Positions 45,666 to 53,838 of a stretch of 64,000 nt of DNA are shown in pieces. The stretch lies in NCBI RefSeq assembly GCF_001427785.1, contig NZ_LMHM01000017.1, positions 18,082 to 82,081 on the forward strand. The letters are read 5' to 3'. Source of the stretch: Lysobacter sp. Root690 (GTDB lineage: Bacteria; Pseudomonadota; Gammaproteobacteria; Xanthomonadales; Xanthomonadaceae). Every line of letters begins with the position of its first letter. The stretch's first letter is position 1. The notes under the pieces were generated by a model, which did not search any database, was not told the DNA's origin, and saw nothing but the letters and a program-made list of their open reading frames with translations. The position numbers and the translations under genes were made by a program.

Positions 45666-45703
45666 GCGGGGCGGCAGCGGGATTGCGGCGTTGTTTCATC
45701 GAC

Positions 45704-45754
45704 GTGGTCGCGGCTTGTGGCCGAAGGAAATCCGGTAGCACGCCGCTCCTACAG
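45704..45754 (-). repeat. Long-form REP variant
   Basis: On the minus strand CTGTAGGAGCGGCGTGCTAC, then GGATTTCCTTCGGCCACAAG, then CCGCGACCAC. Same inserted core as at 42803. Confidence 0.7.
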
Positions 45755-45810
45755 TTGCTTCGCCCAGCCACGCAGATGCTGGCACTTGCGGCATCCCGCC
45801 CGCAGCTCCC

Positions 45811-45837
45811 TGTAGGAGCGGCGCGAGCCGCGACCAC
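45811..45837 (+). repeat. GTAG REP element
   Basis: Normal-length REP forming an inverted pair with the long form at 45704. Confidence 0.85.
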
Positions 45838-46129
45838 GCCACTTCGACTACGACGAAGCCCCATCACCCCGACGCAACCGCCCGGTTCGCGCACCTGGCA
45901 CATGCAATGCGCTCAATAGATGCCAGACAAGCGCCGCCACCCGCCGAACCCATTCAGTGACGCCCACCCATTAACCGCTGAACCGCTCATTAGCCATTCG
46001 TCATTCTAGGAAATCTGTCACAAAGCCAAGGTCGGCACAGTCACACGGCGTATTGCGTAAAGGTTAAGAACTTGTGAGGCTCCAGCGCGGGCCACGGGAG
46101 CCCGCCTCTCTTTCGCAAGGAACCGACTC

Positions 46130-48628
46130 ATGTCTTCAGTGCATCGCAACCGATTGGCGCTGGCCGTGGCCGCCGCCATGGGCGCCAGCGCCTTCGTCCC
46201 CACCGCCGCGCTCGCCCAGGACGCCGCTCCGGCCAGCCGCGATGCGACGACCCTCGACGCGGTGCAGGTGACCGGTTCGCGCGCGCGCGGTCGCGCCGCC
46301 GAGGACACCGCGGCGCCGGTCGACGTGATCGGCAAGGAAGAACTCAACGCCACCGGCGCGACCGAGATCGGCCAGATCCTGCAGATGCTCGAGCCGTCGT
46401 TCAATTTCTCGCGCACCTTCGTCAGCGACGGCACCGACATCCTGCGTCCGGCGACGCTGCGTTCGCTCGGCCCCGATCAGGTGCTGGTGCTGGTCAACGG
46501 CAAGCGCCGCCATCAGCAGGCGCTGGTCAACGTGCAGCAGACCATCGGCCGCGGTTCGGCCGGTACCGACATCAATGCCATTCCGCTGTCGGCGATCGAA
46601 CGCATCGAAGTGCTGCGCGACGGCGCCGCCGCGCAGTACGGTTCGGACGCGATCTCCGGCGTGATCAACATCATCCTGAAGAAGCAGACCGAAGAAACCC
46701 AGCTGTCGTTCCAGGCCGGCAAGAACTACGCCGGCGACGGCGCCAACTATCAGGGCTCGGTCAACACCGGGGTCAAGCTCGGCGACGACGGCGGCTTCCT
46801 CAACTTGTCGCTGGAATACCGCGACCGCGCCGAAACCAATCGCGCCGGCCCCGACAGCGCGCGCGTCAACCCGCCGCGGGTGACCCAGCGCCTGGGCGAC
46901 GCCGACGCGACCGACGCCTATTTCTGGTTCAACGGCGGCCTGCCGGTCGGCACCGGCGAGTTGTACTGGTTCGGCGGCCTGTCCAAGCGCAAGGGCGATT
47001 CCTCCGGCTTCTTCCGCAGCCCCGGCGACAACCGCACGGTGCCGGCGCTGTACCCGGACGGCTTCCTGCCCAATATCCTGACCACGGTCGACGACACCTC
47101 GCTCGCGGTCGGCTACAAGGCGACGATCAACGACAACTGGGACTGGGACATCTCGGTCAACCGCGGCCGCAGCAAGTTCGGCTTCGAGGAAAGCAACTCG
47201 GTCAACGTCAGCTGGTGGTACGAGCCAAAGCCCGGCGGCGGCATCTACGCCGAGTCGCCGACCCGGGCCGACACCGGCACCCTGCAGTTCGACCAGACCA
47301 CGTTCAACCTGGATTTCCGCGGCACCCTCAAGGGCTTCAACGATCGGCCGCTGTACCTGGGCACCGGCGTGGAATACCGCAAGGACGACTACCAGATCCG
47401 CGCCGGCGCGCCGGTGACCTACACCTACGGCCGCACCAACAACCGCGCGATCAACATCGTCGGCCAGACCGGCGACACCGCGCAGCCGGGCATGCAGGGC
47501 TTCCCGGGCTTCTCGCCGAACGAAGCGGTCGACGACGGCCGCCATAACTACGCGGTCTACCTCGACGCCGAAACCAACCTGACCGACAAGTTCCTGCTCG
47601 GCGGCGCGGTGCGTTACGAGGACTACTCCGACTTCGGCAACACCACCACCGGCAAGCTATCGGCGCGCTTCGACGCGACCGAGCAGTTCGCGCTGCGCGG
47701 CACGGTCTCCACCGGCTTCCGCGCGCCGGGCGTGCAGCAGCTGTTCTACAGCCAGCGCTCGACCAACCTCAATGCCGCCGGCGTGTTGACCGACACCCTG
47801 ACCGCGCGTCAGGACAGCGCGGTCACCCGCGCGTTCGGCATCGAGCCGCTGAAGGAGGAAACCTCCAAGAGCGCCTCGGTCGGTTTCGTGCTCAAGCCGA
47901 ACGATCGCTTCTCGCTGACGATGGACGTGTTCCGCATCGACATCGACGACCGCATCATCTTCTCCAGCAACATCCAGCCCGAGTCGGTCGGCACCAACGG
48001 CCAGCCGTGCGCGCCGGGCAACGGCAACTGCCCGATCCGCGCGATCCTCGATCCGATCGGCGTCGGCCAGGTGCTGTTCTTCACCAACGCCATCGACACC
48101 CGGACCACCGGCGTGGACATCGTGGCCAACCACAACACCGAGTTCGCCGGCGGTTCCAAGTTGAACCTCACCGCGCTGGTGCATTTCAACAAGACCGAAG
48201 TGAAGGATCGTCGTTCGCAGTCGAGCATCCTGTCGCCCAGCGCCTTGTTCGACGACACCCAGGTGACCTTGATCGAGCGCGGCCAGCCGCGCGAGCATCA
48301 CGTGCTGCAGGGCGTGTACGAGATCAACAAGTGGGAGTGGACCGCGCGCGCCAACTACTACGGCCCGGTGACCGGCGAAGGCTTCACCCCGGGCATCAAG
48401 CAGACCTGGGGCGGCAAGTGGCTCGGCGATCTGGCGGTGCGTTACAAGTTCAACGATAAGACCAGCGTGACCGTCGGCGGCAACAACATCTTCGACACCT
48501 ACCCCGACAAGTGGGACCCGCAGACCGGCGCGCCGTTCCCGCAGCTGGGCTTCAAGTACGGCTGGGAAACCTTGCCGTTCGGCATGAACGGCGGCAGCTA
48601 TTACGCTCGGATCGATTATCGGTTCTGA
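46130..48628 (+). CDS. TonB-dependent receptor
   Basis: An 832-residue outer membrane receptor: signal peptide (about 1-30), a TonB-box region near DAVQVTGSR, a plug domain with LRSLGPDQVLVLVNGKRRHQ and IERIEVLRDGAAAQYGSDAISGVINIIL, and a 22-strand barrel ending in a C-terminal Phe (IDYRF). STGFRAPGVQQLF and the late two-Cys loop are typical. Substrate unknown. AAGGAAC precedes the ATG; a strong terminator follows at 48655. It is not a close paralogue of the pair at 57403-63800. Confidence 0.93.
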   Translation: MSSVHRNRLALAVAAAMGASAFVPTAALAQDAAPASRDATTLDAVQVTGSRARGRAAEDTAAPVDVIGKEELNATGATEIGQILQMLEPSFNFSRTFVSDGTDILRPATLRSLGPDQVLVLVNGKRRHQQALVNVQQTIGRGSAGTDINAIPLSAIERIEVLRDGAAAQYGSDAISGVINIILKKQTEETQLSFQAGKNYAGDGANYQGSVNTGVKLGDDGGFLNLSLEYRDRAETNRAGPDSARVNPPRVTQRLGDADATDAYFWFNGGLPVGTGELYWFGGLSKRKGDSSGFFRSPGDNRTVPALYPDGFLPNILTTVDDTSLAVGYKATINDNWDWDISVNRGRSKFGFEESNSVNVSWWYEPKPGGGIYAESPTRADTGTLQFDQTTFNLDFRGTLKGFNDRPLYLGTGVEYRKDDYQIRAGAPVTYTYGRTNNRAINIVGQTGDTAQPGMQGFPGFSPNEAVDDGRHNYAVYLDAETNLTDKFLLGGAVRYEDYSDFGNTTTGKLSARFDATEQFALRGTVSTGFRAPGVQQLFYSQRSTNLNAAGVLTDTLTARQDSAVTRAFGIEPLKEETSKSASVGFVLKPNDRFSLTMDVFRIDIDDRIIFSSNIQPESVGTNGQPCAPGNGNCPIRAILDPIGVGQVLFFTNAIDTRTTGVDIVANHNTEFAGGSKLNLTALVHFNKTEVKDRRSQSSILSPSALFDDTQVTLIERGQPREHHVLQGVYEINKWEWTARANYYGPVTGEGFTPGIKQTWGGKWLGDLAVRYKFNDKTSVTVGGNNIFDTYPDKWDPQTGAPFPQLGFKYGWETLPFGMNGGSYYARIDYRF

Positions 48629-48654
48629 GCGGCCGCACATTCGCTGCAAACCTG

Positions 48655-48690
48655 CCGCCGCGCGACTGAGTCGCGCGGCGGTTTTGTTTT
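48655..48690 (+). terminator. Intrinsic terminator of the TonB receptor gene
   Basis: Perfect 12-bp stem CCGCCGCGCGAC / GTCGCGCGGCGG with TGA loop, then TTTTGTTTT. Confidence 0.92.
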
Positions 48691-48823
48691 ATGCGGTCGA
48701 GTGCGATCTGCGATGTGGCACAGTAAATGTGGCTGTTTTAATGCGATTTCCGGAGCCGCTTGACCTGGCAGTGACGTACGTGGATAAGGAGGCGAGAACT
48801 ACCGCCCAGGGACAGGGAAGGTC

Positions 48824-49951
48824 ATGAGCAGAATGTGGATCGTGGTCGGCGATACCACCACCAGCGGCGGCAGCGTCGTCTCCGGATCACCATTCACCGA
48901 TATCGACGGCAAGCCGGTCGCGCGGATCGGCGACGCGGTGATGTGCTTGCGCCATGGCCCCACGGTGATCGTCAGCGGCGACTCGACCATGCTCATCGAC
49001 GGACAGCCGGTCGCGCGTCATGGCGACGGCTTGGCCTGTTTGTGTTCGCTGGTTTCGGTGCAGCAGATGCATGTGCATATCGTGAGCGGCGGCGGTGGGG
49101 CAGCGGCCAGTGCCTCAGCGGCTGAGCGCATCACCACCACGCCCGCGCCAAACGGCGCCGCTCCGGCATCGCCGCCCTCGCCCAGGGGAACTCAGGCCGC
49201 TCCCGCGATGCCGCCGTCGGCCACCACGCCGCCCGCGCCGGCGTGTTGGGTGGATGATCACGAGAAGGCGATCTCGGTGCAGAGTCGCGGTCGCTACTAC
49301 GAGGTGTTCAATAAGAACGGGGTAAAGCACAAATACAATGTCCCGCGTAAGTTCAAGGTCAAATGCCCGCTCAAGTCGGGAGGCAATGTTCAAGTCGAAG
49401 TGCGGATCAAAGTCGTTGCCCAGCGAGGTGTCGTCGCCGCCGATGTCACCGCCGCCAAGACCGCACTGGAGACCGGCGTGTCGACTCATTGGATGAATAA
49501 GTTCAAGCTGGAGATCATCGATCGGCGTTGCGGCACCAAGACGCTTCCGGTCGAGTACAAAGTGATCTGGGTGACCTCGGGTGAGGATTACACGATGAAG
49601 GTCCACCAGACCTATCCGCGCGAAGGCATAAACGGCTTCGTCATAAACGTGTCCAAGACGACCACGGCCTGGATGTACGCGCACGAGTTCATTCATTGCG
49701 TCGGCGTTCCCGACGAGTACTCCTATACGGCCTACAACGAGAAGGTGCGGTACTACAAGCCCGATGGCAGCTTGGACAGTGCCGTTGTTTCCGCGCCGCC
49801 GACCAAGTCGTCCAAGGATAAGTCCGCCACCATCATGTCTACATTCGGCAACACCACCGTGCTCGCGCGCCACGTCTGGAGCGTCGCGCGCGAGGTGCAG
49901 GAACTGCTTACCTCGAAGATAGGACGGCCCGTCACATGCAACGTCATCTGA
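48824..49951 (+). CDS. PAAR-domain type VI effector with C-terminal metzincin-like protease
   Basis: A 375-residue fusion. Residues 1-90 are a PAAR-like tip domain (GDTTTSGGSVVSGSPF, DIDGKPVARIGDAVMC, HGPTVIVSGD, LIDGQPVARHGD). Residues 92-140 are an Ala/Pro/Thr linker. The C-terminal part is a zincin with HEFIHCVGVPDEY (His287, Glu288, His291, Asp297), an HExxHxxGxxD site, and a downstream IMS Met-turn (Met338), together metzincin-like. PAAR proteins sharpen the VgrG spike and carry toxins. Here the toxin is probably a protease released into a target cell. AGGGAAGG precedes the ATG. No other T6SS gene is in the window, so it is an orphan module. Confidence 0.82.
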   Translation: MSRMWIVVGDTTTSGGSVVSGSPFTDIDGKPVARIGDAVMCLRHGPTVIVSGDSTMLIDGQPVARHGDGLACLCSLVSVQQMHVHIVSGGGGAAASASAAERITTTPAPNGAAPASPPSPRGTQAAPAMPPSATTPPAPACWVDDHEKAISVQSRGRYYEVFNKNGVKHKYNVPRKFKVKCPLKSGGNVQVEVRIKVVAQRGVVAADVTAAKTALETGVSTHWMNKFKLEIIDRRCGTKTLPVEYKVIWVTSGEDYTMKVHQTYPREGINGFVINVSKTTTAWMYAHEFIHCVGVPDEYSYTAYNEKVRYYKPDGSLDSAVVSAPPTKSSKDKSATIMSTFGNTTVLARHVWSVAREVQELLTSKIGRPVTCNVI

Positions 49952-50436
49952 CCTTAAGTCTGGCCTTTCTGGCCGCAGCATGCACTCCCGTCAAAGGCGC
50001 CGTCATGAACAACGACACTCTTATCGTTTCCGCCACTTGCCGCAACAGTCCTCAGTGCAGGTTCGTCGGGCAAGACATGCTCATCGATGTGCGCATCCTC
50101 AACAATGCGCGCAACGATATCGCGCTGCCGCTGGATTACTTACGCAAGCGAGGCCCGGTGATCAAGTTGACCGATCGCAAGACCGGCAGCGAAAGTTTCA
50201 CCCGGCCGAACCTCGTCGATCCGGCGTTGCAGGAAAAACTGACCACGCTGCGTCCATCGGAATCGGTGATTCTGGAATGGGTAATCGCCGAGTCCGAACT
50301 GCGCCAGTTCGACGAACATCATGTCGATATCACCGCCGAGATCAGCATCCAATCCGGGGCGAAGAGCGACGGCCGGGAAATCCAGGTCAAAGGTAGCGGT
50401 TCGCTCACCATCGTCAGCGCCGAACCGAAGCGTTGA
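49936..50436 (+). CDS. Lipoprotein, candidate immunity protein to the PAAR protease
   Basis: A 166-residue protein with a lipoprotein signal (MQRHLTLSLAFLAAAC, Cys16) and a beta-rich mature domain (VDITAEISIQSGAK, KGSGSLTIVSAEPK). It overlaps the PAAR-metzincin gene by 16 bp in another frame, so the two are translationally linked. A periplasm-facing lipoprotein locked to an effector gene is the usual layout for immunity against a periplasmic toxin. No family was recognised, and the role is inferred from position. Confidence 0.65.
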   Translation: MQRHLTLSLAFLAAACTPVKGAVMNNDTLIVSATCRNSPQCRFVGQDMLIDVRILNNARNDIALPLDYLRKRGPVIKLTDRKTGSESFTRPNLVDPALQEKLTTLRPSESVILEWVIAESELRQFDEHHVDITAEISIQSGAKSDGREIQVKGSGSLTIVSAEPKR

Positions 50437-50449
50437 TGCGTTTGTCTTT

Positions 50450-51008
50450 GTGTTCGGTTTGAAAGTGATCGGCCTGAGTCTGCTGTTGTCGCCCGCCCTG
50501 GCCTTGGCCGGGACCAAGCCCGTGTCCTGCGACCTGGGACCGGCCAAGGAGCCGCGTGTCGCCGAGATTTCGCGCGCCGGCAAGATCGAAGACACCTACG
50601 TTTATTCGCTGCGCCAGGGCAAGGCGGCGAAGGCGACCTTATGGGGCGGCGAGTCCGACGATTCGCGCGGTTTCGAGGTCAAGGTCAAATGCGTCGGCGA
50701 CAGGCAACGCGCGCTGGCGGTGATGGGCGACTTCATGTCGACCGGCTATCCGCGCGGACTGGTGCTGGTGTACGACACCGGCCGGCGCGCCTACGAGCGG
50801 TTCGATTTCGCCGAGCGCAATGCCGGGCTGGTTGTACCTGGGGGCTAAGGACAGTCTGCTGGTGTTTCCGCCCGGCGGACGTCTGGAGACGCAGCGACGC
50901 TACCTGGTCTATCGCTTCGCCGCCGGTGCCGGTCAGGACAATAGCGAGGAGATGGTCGATGCCTTGCCCAAGGCCGATGGTTACCGGGTGATCAAGATCG
51001 ATCTTTGA
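50450..51008 (+). pseudogene. Periplasmic protein gene interrupted by a frameshift
   Basis: The first frame begins at GTG 50450 or 50465 with a signal-like helix (VIGLSLLLSPALALAG) and reads through VSCDLGPAKEPRVAEIS to FAERNAGLVVPGG, stopping at 50848. Skipping one base near 50828 continues as WLYLGAKDSLLVFPPGGRLETQRRYLV and ends sensibly at 51008 (RVIKIDL). The whole would be about 185 residues, exported, of unknown family. It follows the candidate immunity gene and may be a second immunity or accessory protein. Sequencing error or true decay cannot be told apart here. Confidence 0.6.
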
Positions 51009-51092
51009 TCGGTCCGCGGTGTTGGACGGCGCAGACGCGATAACGCGGGCGCCCGACGGGTGGCTGCGTTATCGCCGTCAATAGGCGGACAA

Positions 51093-52331
51093 CTAGCTGC
51101 TCTCACTGCTTTCGCCACGACGCGTTGCGATCGCCGCGATCCGCGCCCGCCGCATCGCCTCGCCGACCGCCGGGCCTTCAAGTCCCGGCGGCAAATCGCT
51201 CGCGCGTACCTTCAACGCGGCGGCCAGGGCTTCGCACAAAGCCGGTCCTTGCGGATAGTCGCCGTCCTGCAGGCCCAGCCGGCCGCGCTTGTCGGCTTCG
51301 CACACCAGTGCCATCTGTTCGATCCGCTTCGGGTTGCGGAAGCCGTCGCAGCGCGCGATCAGCTCGAACACGGTGCGCGCGCGCAGCTCGTTGAAGCGAT
51401 GCACGTTGAGGTGTTCGCGGCAGACCGCTTCGGCGAGCAGGCGGTGCTCGGTCGGTATTTTCAGGCGCGCGCACAGGGCGGCCAGCGGCTCCAGCCCGGC
51501 GCGTTCGTGATTGAGGTGGCGCGGCAGGATGTCGGCCGGGGTCAGCGCCTTGCCCAGGTCGTGAGTCAATGCGGCGAAACCGATCAGGTCGTCGCCGGGC
51601 GCGAGTTGCGCGGCCATGTCGACCACCATTTCGGTATGGACGCCGGTATCGACTTCGGGATGGAACTCGGCACGCTGCGGCACGCCGTACAAGGCGTCGA
51701 CTTCCGGCAGCACCACCGCGAGCGCGCCGGCGTCGTGCAAGGTGCGCAGGAACGCCGACGGCCGCGCGCAGCTCAGCGCACGCCGCAGTTCCTGCCAGAC
51801 CCGCTCGGCGACCAGGTCGGACAGTTCGCCCGACTCGGCCATCTGCCGCATCAACGCCATCGTCTCGGGCGCGACGGTGAAGCCGTGTTCGGCGAAGCGC
51901 GCCATGAAGCGGCCCGCGCGCAGCACCCGCAACGGGTCTTCGACGAAGGCCGGGCCGACGTGGCGCAGCACTTTCGCCTCGAGGTCGCGCACGCCGCCGT
52001 AAGGATCGACCAGGCGGCCGTCGCTTTCGTCGCGGGCGATCGCGTTGATGGTGAAGTCGCGCCGGCCCAGGTCGTCTTCCAGCGTCACCGACGGATCGGC
52101 GTCGACCACGAAGCCGCGGTAACCGCGTCCTGACTTGCGCTCGGTGCGCGCGAGCGCGTACTCCTCGCCGCTGTCGGGATGCAGGAACACCGGGAAATCC
52201 TTGCCGACCGCCTTGAAGCCGGCCGCGAGCATCGCCTCGGGCGTTTCGCCGACGACCACGTAGTCGCGATCGCCGGCCGGCAGGCCGAGCAGAGAATCGC
52301 GCACCGCGCCGCCGACCAAGTACACCTTCAT
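51093..52331 (-). CDS. cca: Multifunctional CCA tRNA nucleotidyltransferase
   Basis: A 412-residue enzyme that builds or repairs the tRNA 3' CCA end. The nucleotidyltransferase head has [26 protein letters not shown] and [28 protein letters not shown] follows. The C-terminal HD phosphohydrolase domain ([37 protein letters not shown]) marks it as the multifunctional type. The ATG at 52331 is the family start. Confidence 0.96.
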   Translation of the reverse strand: MKVYLVGGAVRDSLLGLPAGDRDYVVVGETPEAMLAAGFKAVGKDFPVFLHPDSGEEYALARTERKSGRGYRGFVVDADPSVTLEDDLGRRDFTINAIARDESDGRLVDPYGGVRDLEAKVLRHVGPAFVEDPLRVLRAGRFMARFAEHGFTVAPETMALMRQMAESGELSDLVAERVWQELRRALSCARPSAFLRTLHDAGALAVVLPEVDALYGVPQRAEFHPEVDTGVHTEMVVDMAAQLAPGDDLIGFAALTHDLGKALTPADILPRHLNHERAGLEPLAALCARLKIPTEHRLLAEAVCREHLNVHRFNELRARTVFELIARCDGFRNPKRIEQMALVCEADKRGRLGLQDGDYPQGPALCEALAAALKVRASDLPPGLEGPAVGEAMRRARIAAIATRRGESSESS

Positions 52332-52368
52332 CCTTGCGTTCCTCGAATACCGTTGCGATGTGCGCTCA

Positions 52369-52746
52369 CTAGCGCGGCGTGTTCTGCGCGAGCAGCGCGA
52401 TGATGTCTTCCGACCCGGCGCTGCGGCCGAGGTGGCGGATGATCGGATTGGGCTGGCCCGAGACCCACAGCCGCAGTTCGGCTTCCAGATCGAAATGGCC
52501 GGCGGTTTCCAGCGAGAACATCACGATGCTGCGGTAGGGCAGGCTGAGGAATTCGGTCTTGCGTCCGGTCACGCCCTGTTTGTCGACCAGGATCAGGCGG
52601 CGGTCGGTGAACACGATCAGGTCGCGGATTTCGCCGAACGCGCGCTGCACGCTTTCGCCGGGCGCGAGCAGCGGGGCGAAGTCTTCGTTGACCTTATCGG
52701 TGGATTTTTCGCCGGCATGGCCGAGCAGAGTGTCGAGCAGGCCCAT
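52369..52746 (-). CDS. PH-domain protein
   Basis: A 125-residue protein of the bacterial pleckstrin-homology (bPH) type: ALL...[45 protein letters not shown], then [11 protein letters not shown]. Function unknown. AAGGA lies before the ATG. It is on the same strand as cca, 37 bp upstream of it. Confidence 0.88.
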   Translation of the reverse strand: MGLLDTLLGHAGEKSTDKVNEDFAPLLAPGESVQRAFGEIRDLIVFTDRRLILVDKQGVTGRKTEFLSLPYRSIVMFSLETAGHFDLEAELRLWVSGQPNPIIRHLGRSAGSEDIIALLAQNTPR

Positions 52747-52820
52747 GGGGATGTCCTTGTCGTGGCGGTGATGCGCATCCTAGCGCAGCCTTGTCGACAC
52801 CATGTTGTTCGGTCGCTGCC

Positions 52821-52848
52821 TGTAGGAGCGGCGCGAGCCGCGACCGCG
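52821..52848 (+). repeat. GTAG REP element
   Basis: Normal REP; inverted pair with the copy at 52877. Confidence 0.85.
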
Positions 52849-52876
52849 CCATCACGCCTGTGTCGTACCCGTGATG

Positions 52877-52905
52877 TCGCGGTCGCGGCTTGCGCCGCTC
52901 CTACA
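52877..52905 (-). repeat. GTAG REP element
   Basis: Inverted partner of 52821, with a 28-bp spacer, just downstream of the NDUFA9-like gene. Confidence 0.85.
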
Positions 52906-52916
52906 GGTAGTCGATG

Positions 52917-53828
52917 TCAGGTCGCGGTGAGGCCGAGGATTTCGGGCAAACGCGGCAACACCGGCGTCGGCGTGACTCCAAGCTTCAGCAAGCCATTCTC
53001 GACACTGGTCGAATCGCTCTGCAGCGAGCGCCAGTTGTCGCGGCTGATCGGTTTGCCCGGCAGGAATTCGCCGATATCGGCCTGCAGCTTGCCGAGCGCA
53101 TCGGGCAGCGGCAGCACCGCGCGCAGGCGGCCGCGCGCCTTCGCGGTCGCGCGCACGATCTCGCCCAGGCTCATCACGTCCGGCCCGACCAGGTTGTAGC
53201 TGCGCGCGATGTGGCTGTCGTCGTTCAAGGCGTTGACGAAGGCCTGGGCGACATCGCCGACCCAGACCGGCTGGAAGCGCGCATTCGCCCGGCCCATCGG
53301 CAGCAGCGGCGCGTAGCGCAGCAGTTGGTCGAAGCGGCAGAACAGGCCATCGCCCGGGCCGGCGATCACCGACGGCCGGAACAAGGTCCACGACAGTTTG
53401 CTAGCGCGCACTTTCTGTTCGGCGCGGCCGCGCGATTCCAGATAATGGCTCTGGCCGGTGCCGGCGTTGAGCGCGCTCATCTGCAGCAGGCGCATCACGC
53501 CCATGTCGCGCATCGCTTCGATCAGCGCGTCGAGCAGTTCGACATGGACATGCTCGAAACCGGCGCCGCTGTCGCCTTGTTCGTTGAGGATGCCGACCAG
53601 GTTGACCACCGCGTCGACATCGTCGAGCACCGCGCGCAGGAAATCCGGGTTGCCGACATCGCCTTCGATCAGGCTGGCGTCGCGCGACAGCAGTTGCTTC
53701 TTGATCGGATCGACGCCGCGGCTGAGCACGGTGATGCGGCAGCGTTCGCGCAGCAGCTGTTCGACGAGGTGGCGGCCGACGAAGCCGGTACCGCCGAGTA
53801 TCAGGACATGGCGACGGGGCGCGGGCAT
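52917..53828 (-). CDS. NDUFA9-like NAD(P)-binding protein
   Basis: A 303-residue Rossmann-fold protein of the atypical extended SDR group, complex I NDUFA9-like: LILGGTGFVGRHLVEQLL (nucleotide-binding glycines), VNLVGILNEQGD, LLQMSALNAG, LFRPSVIAGPGDGLF, PVWVGDVAQAFVNAL, SYNLVGPD. Bacterial members are thought to act in quinone or respiratory-chain upkeep; the substrate is unknown. It begins 10 bp after the Slt gene stops and is probably co-transcribed with it. Confidence 0.88.
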   Translation of the reverse strand: MPAPRRHVLILGGTGFVGRHLVEQLLRERCRITVLSRGVDPIKKQLLSRDASLIEGDVGNPDFLRAVLDDVDAVVNLVGILNEQGDSGAGFEHVHVELLDALIEAMRDMGVMRLLQMSALNAGTGQSHYLESRGRAEQKVRASKLSWTLFRPSVIAGPGDGLFCRFDQLLRYAPLLPMGRANARFQPVWVGDVAQAFVNALNDDSHIARSYNLVGPDVMSLGEIVRATAKARGRLRAVLPLPDALGKLQADIGEFLPGKPISRDNWRSLQSDSTSVENGLLKLGVTPTPVLPRLPEILGLTAT

Positions 53829-53838
53829 CGGCGCGCGC

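Larger units (their letters stand above)
45666..46129. other. Intergenic region upstream of a TonB receptor
   Basis: A 464-bp gap with an inverted REP pair (45704 long form, 45811 normal) and, at 45985-46080, a less GC-rich segment that probably carries the receptor promoter. No gene is supported. Confidence 0.6.

Noticed and set aside
51024..51080. Hairpin GATAACGC/GCGTTATC between the frameshifted gene and cca
   Set aside because: Long loop and no T-run; a terminator role is not supported well enough.
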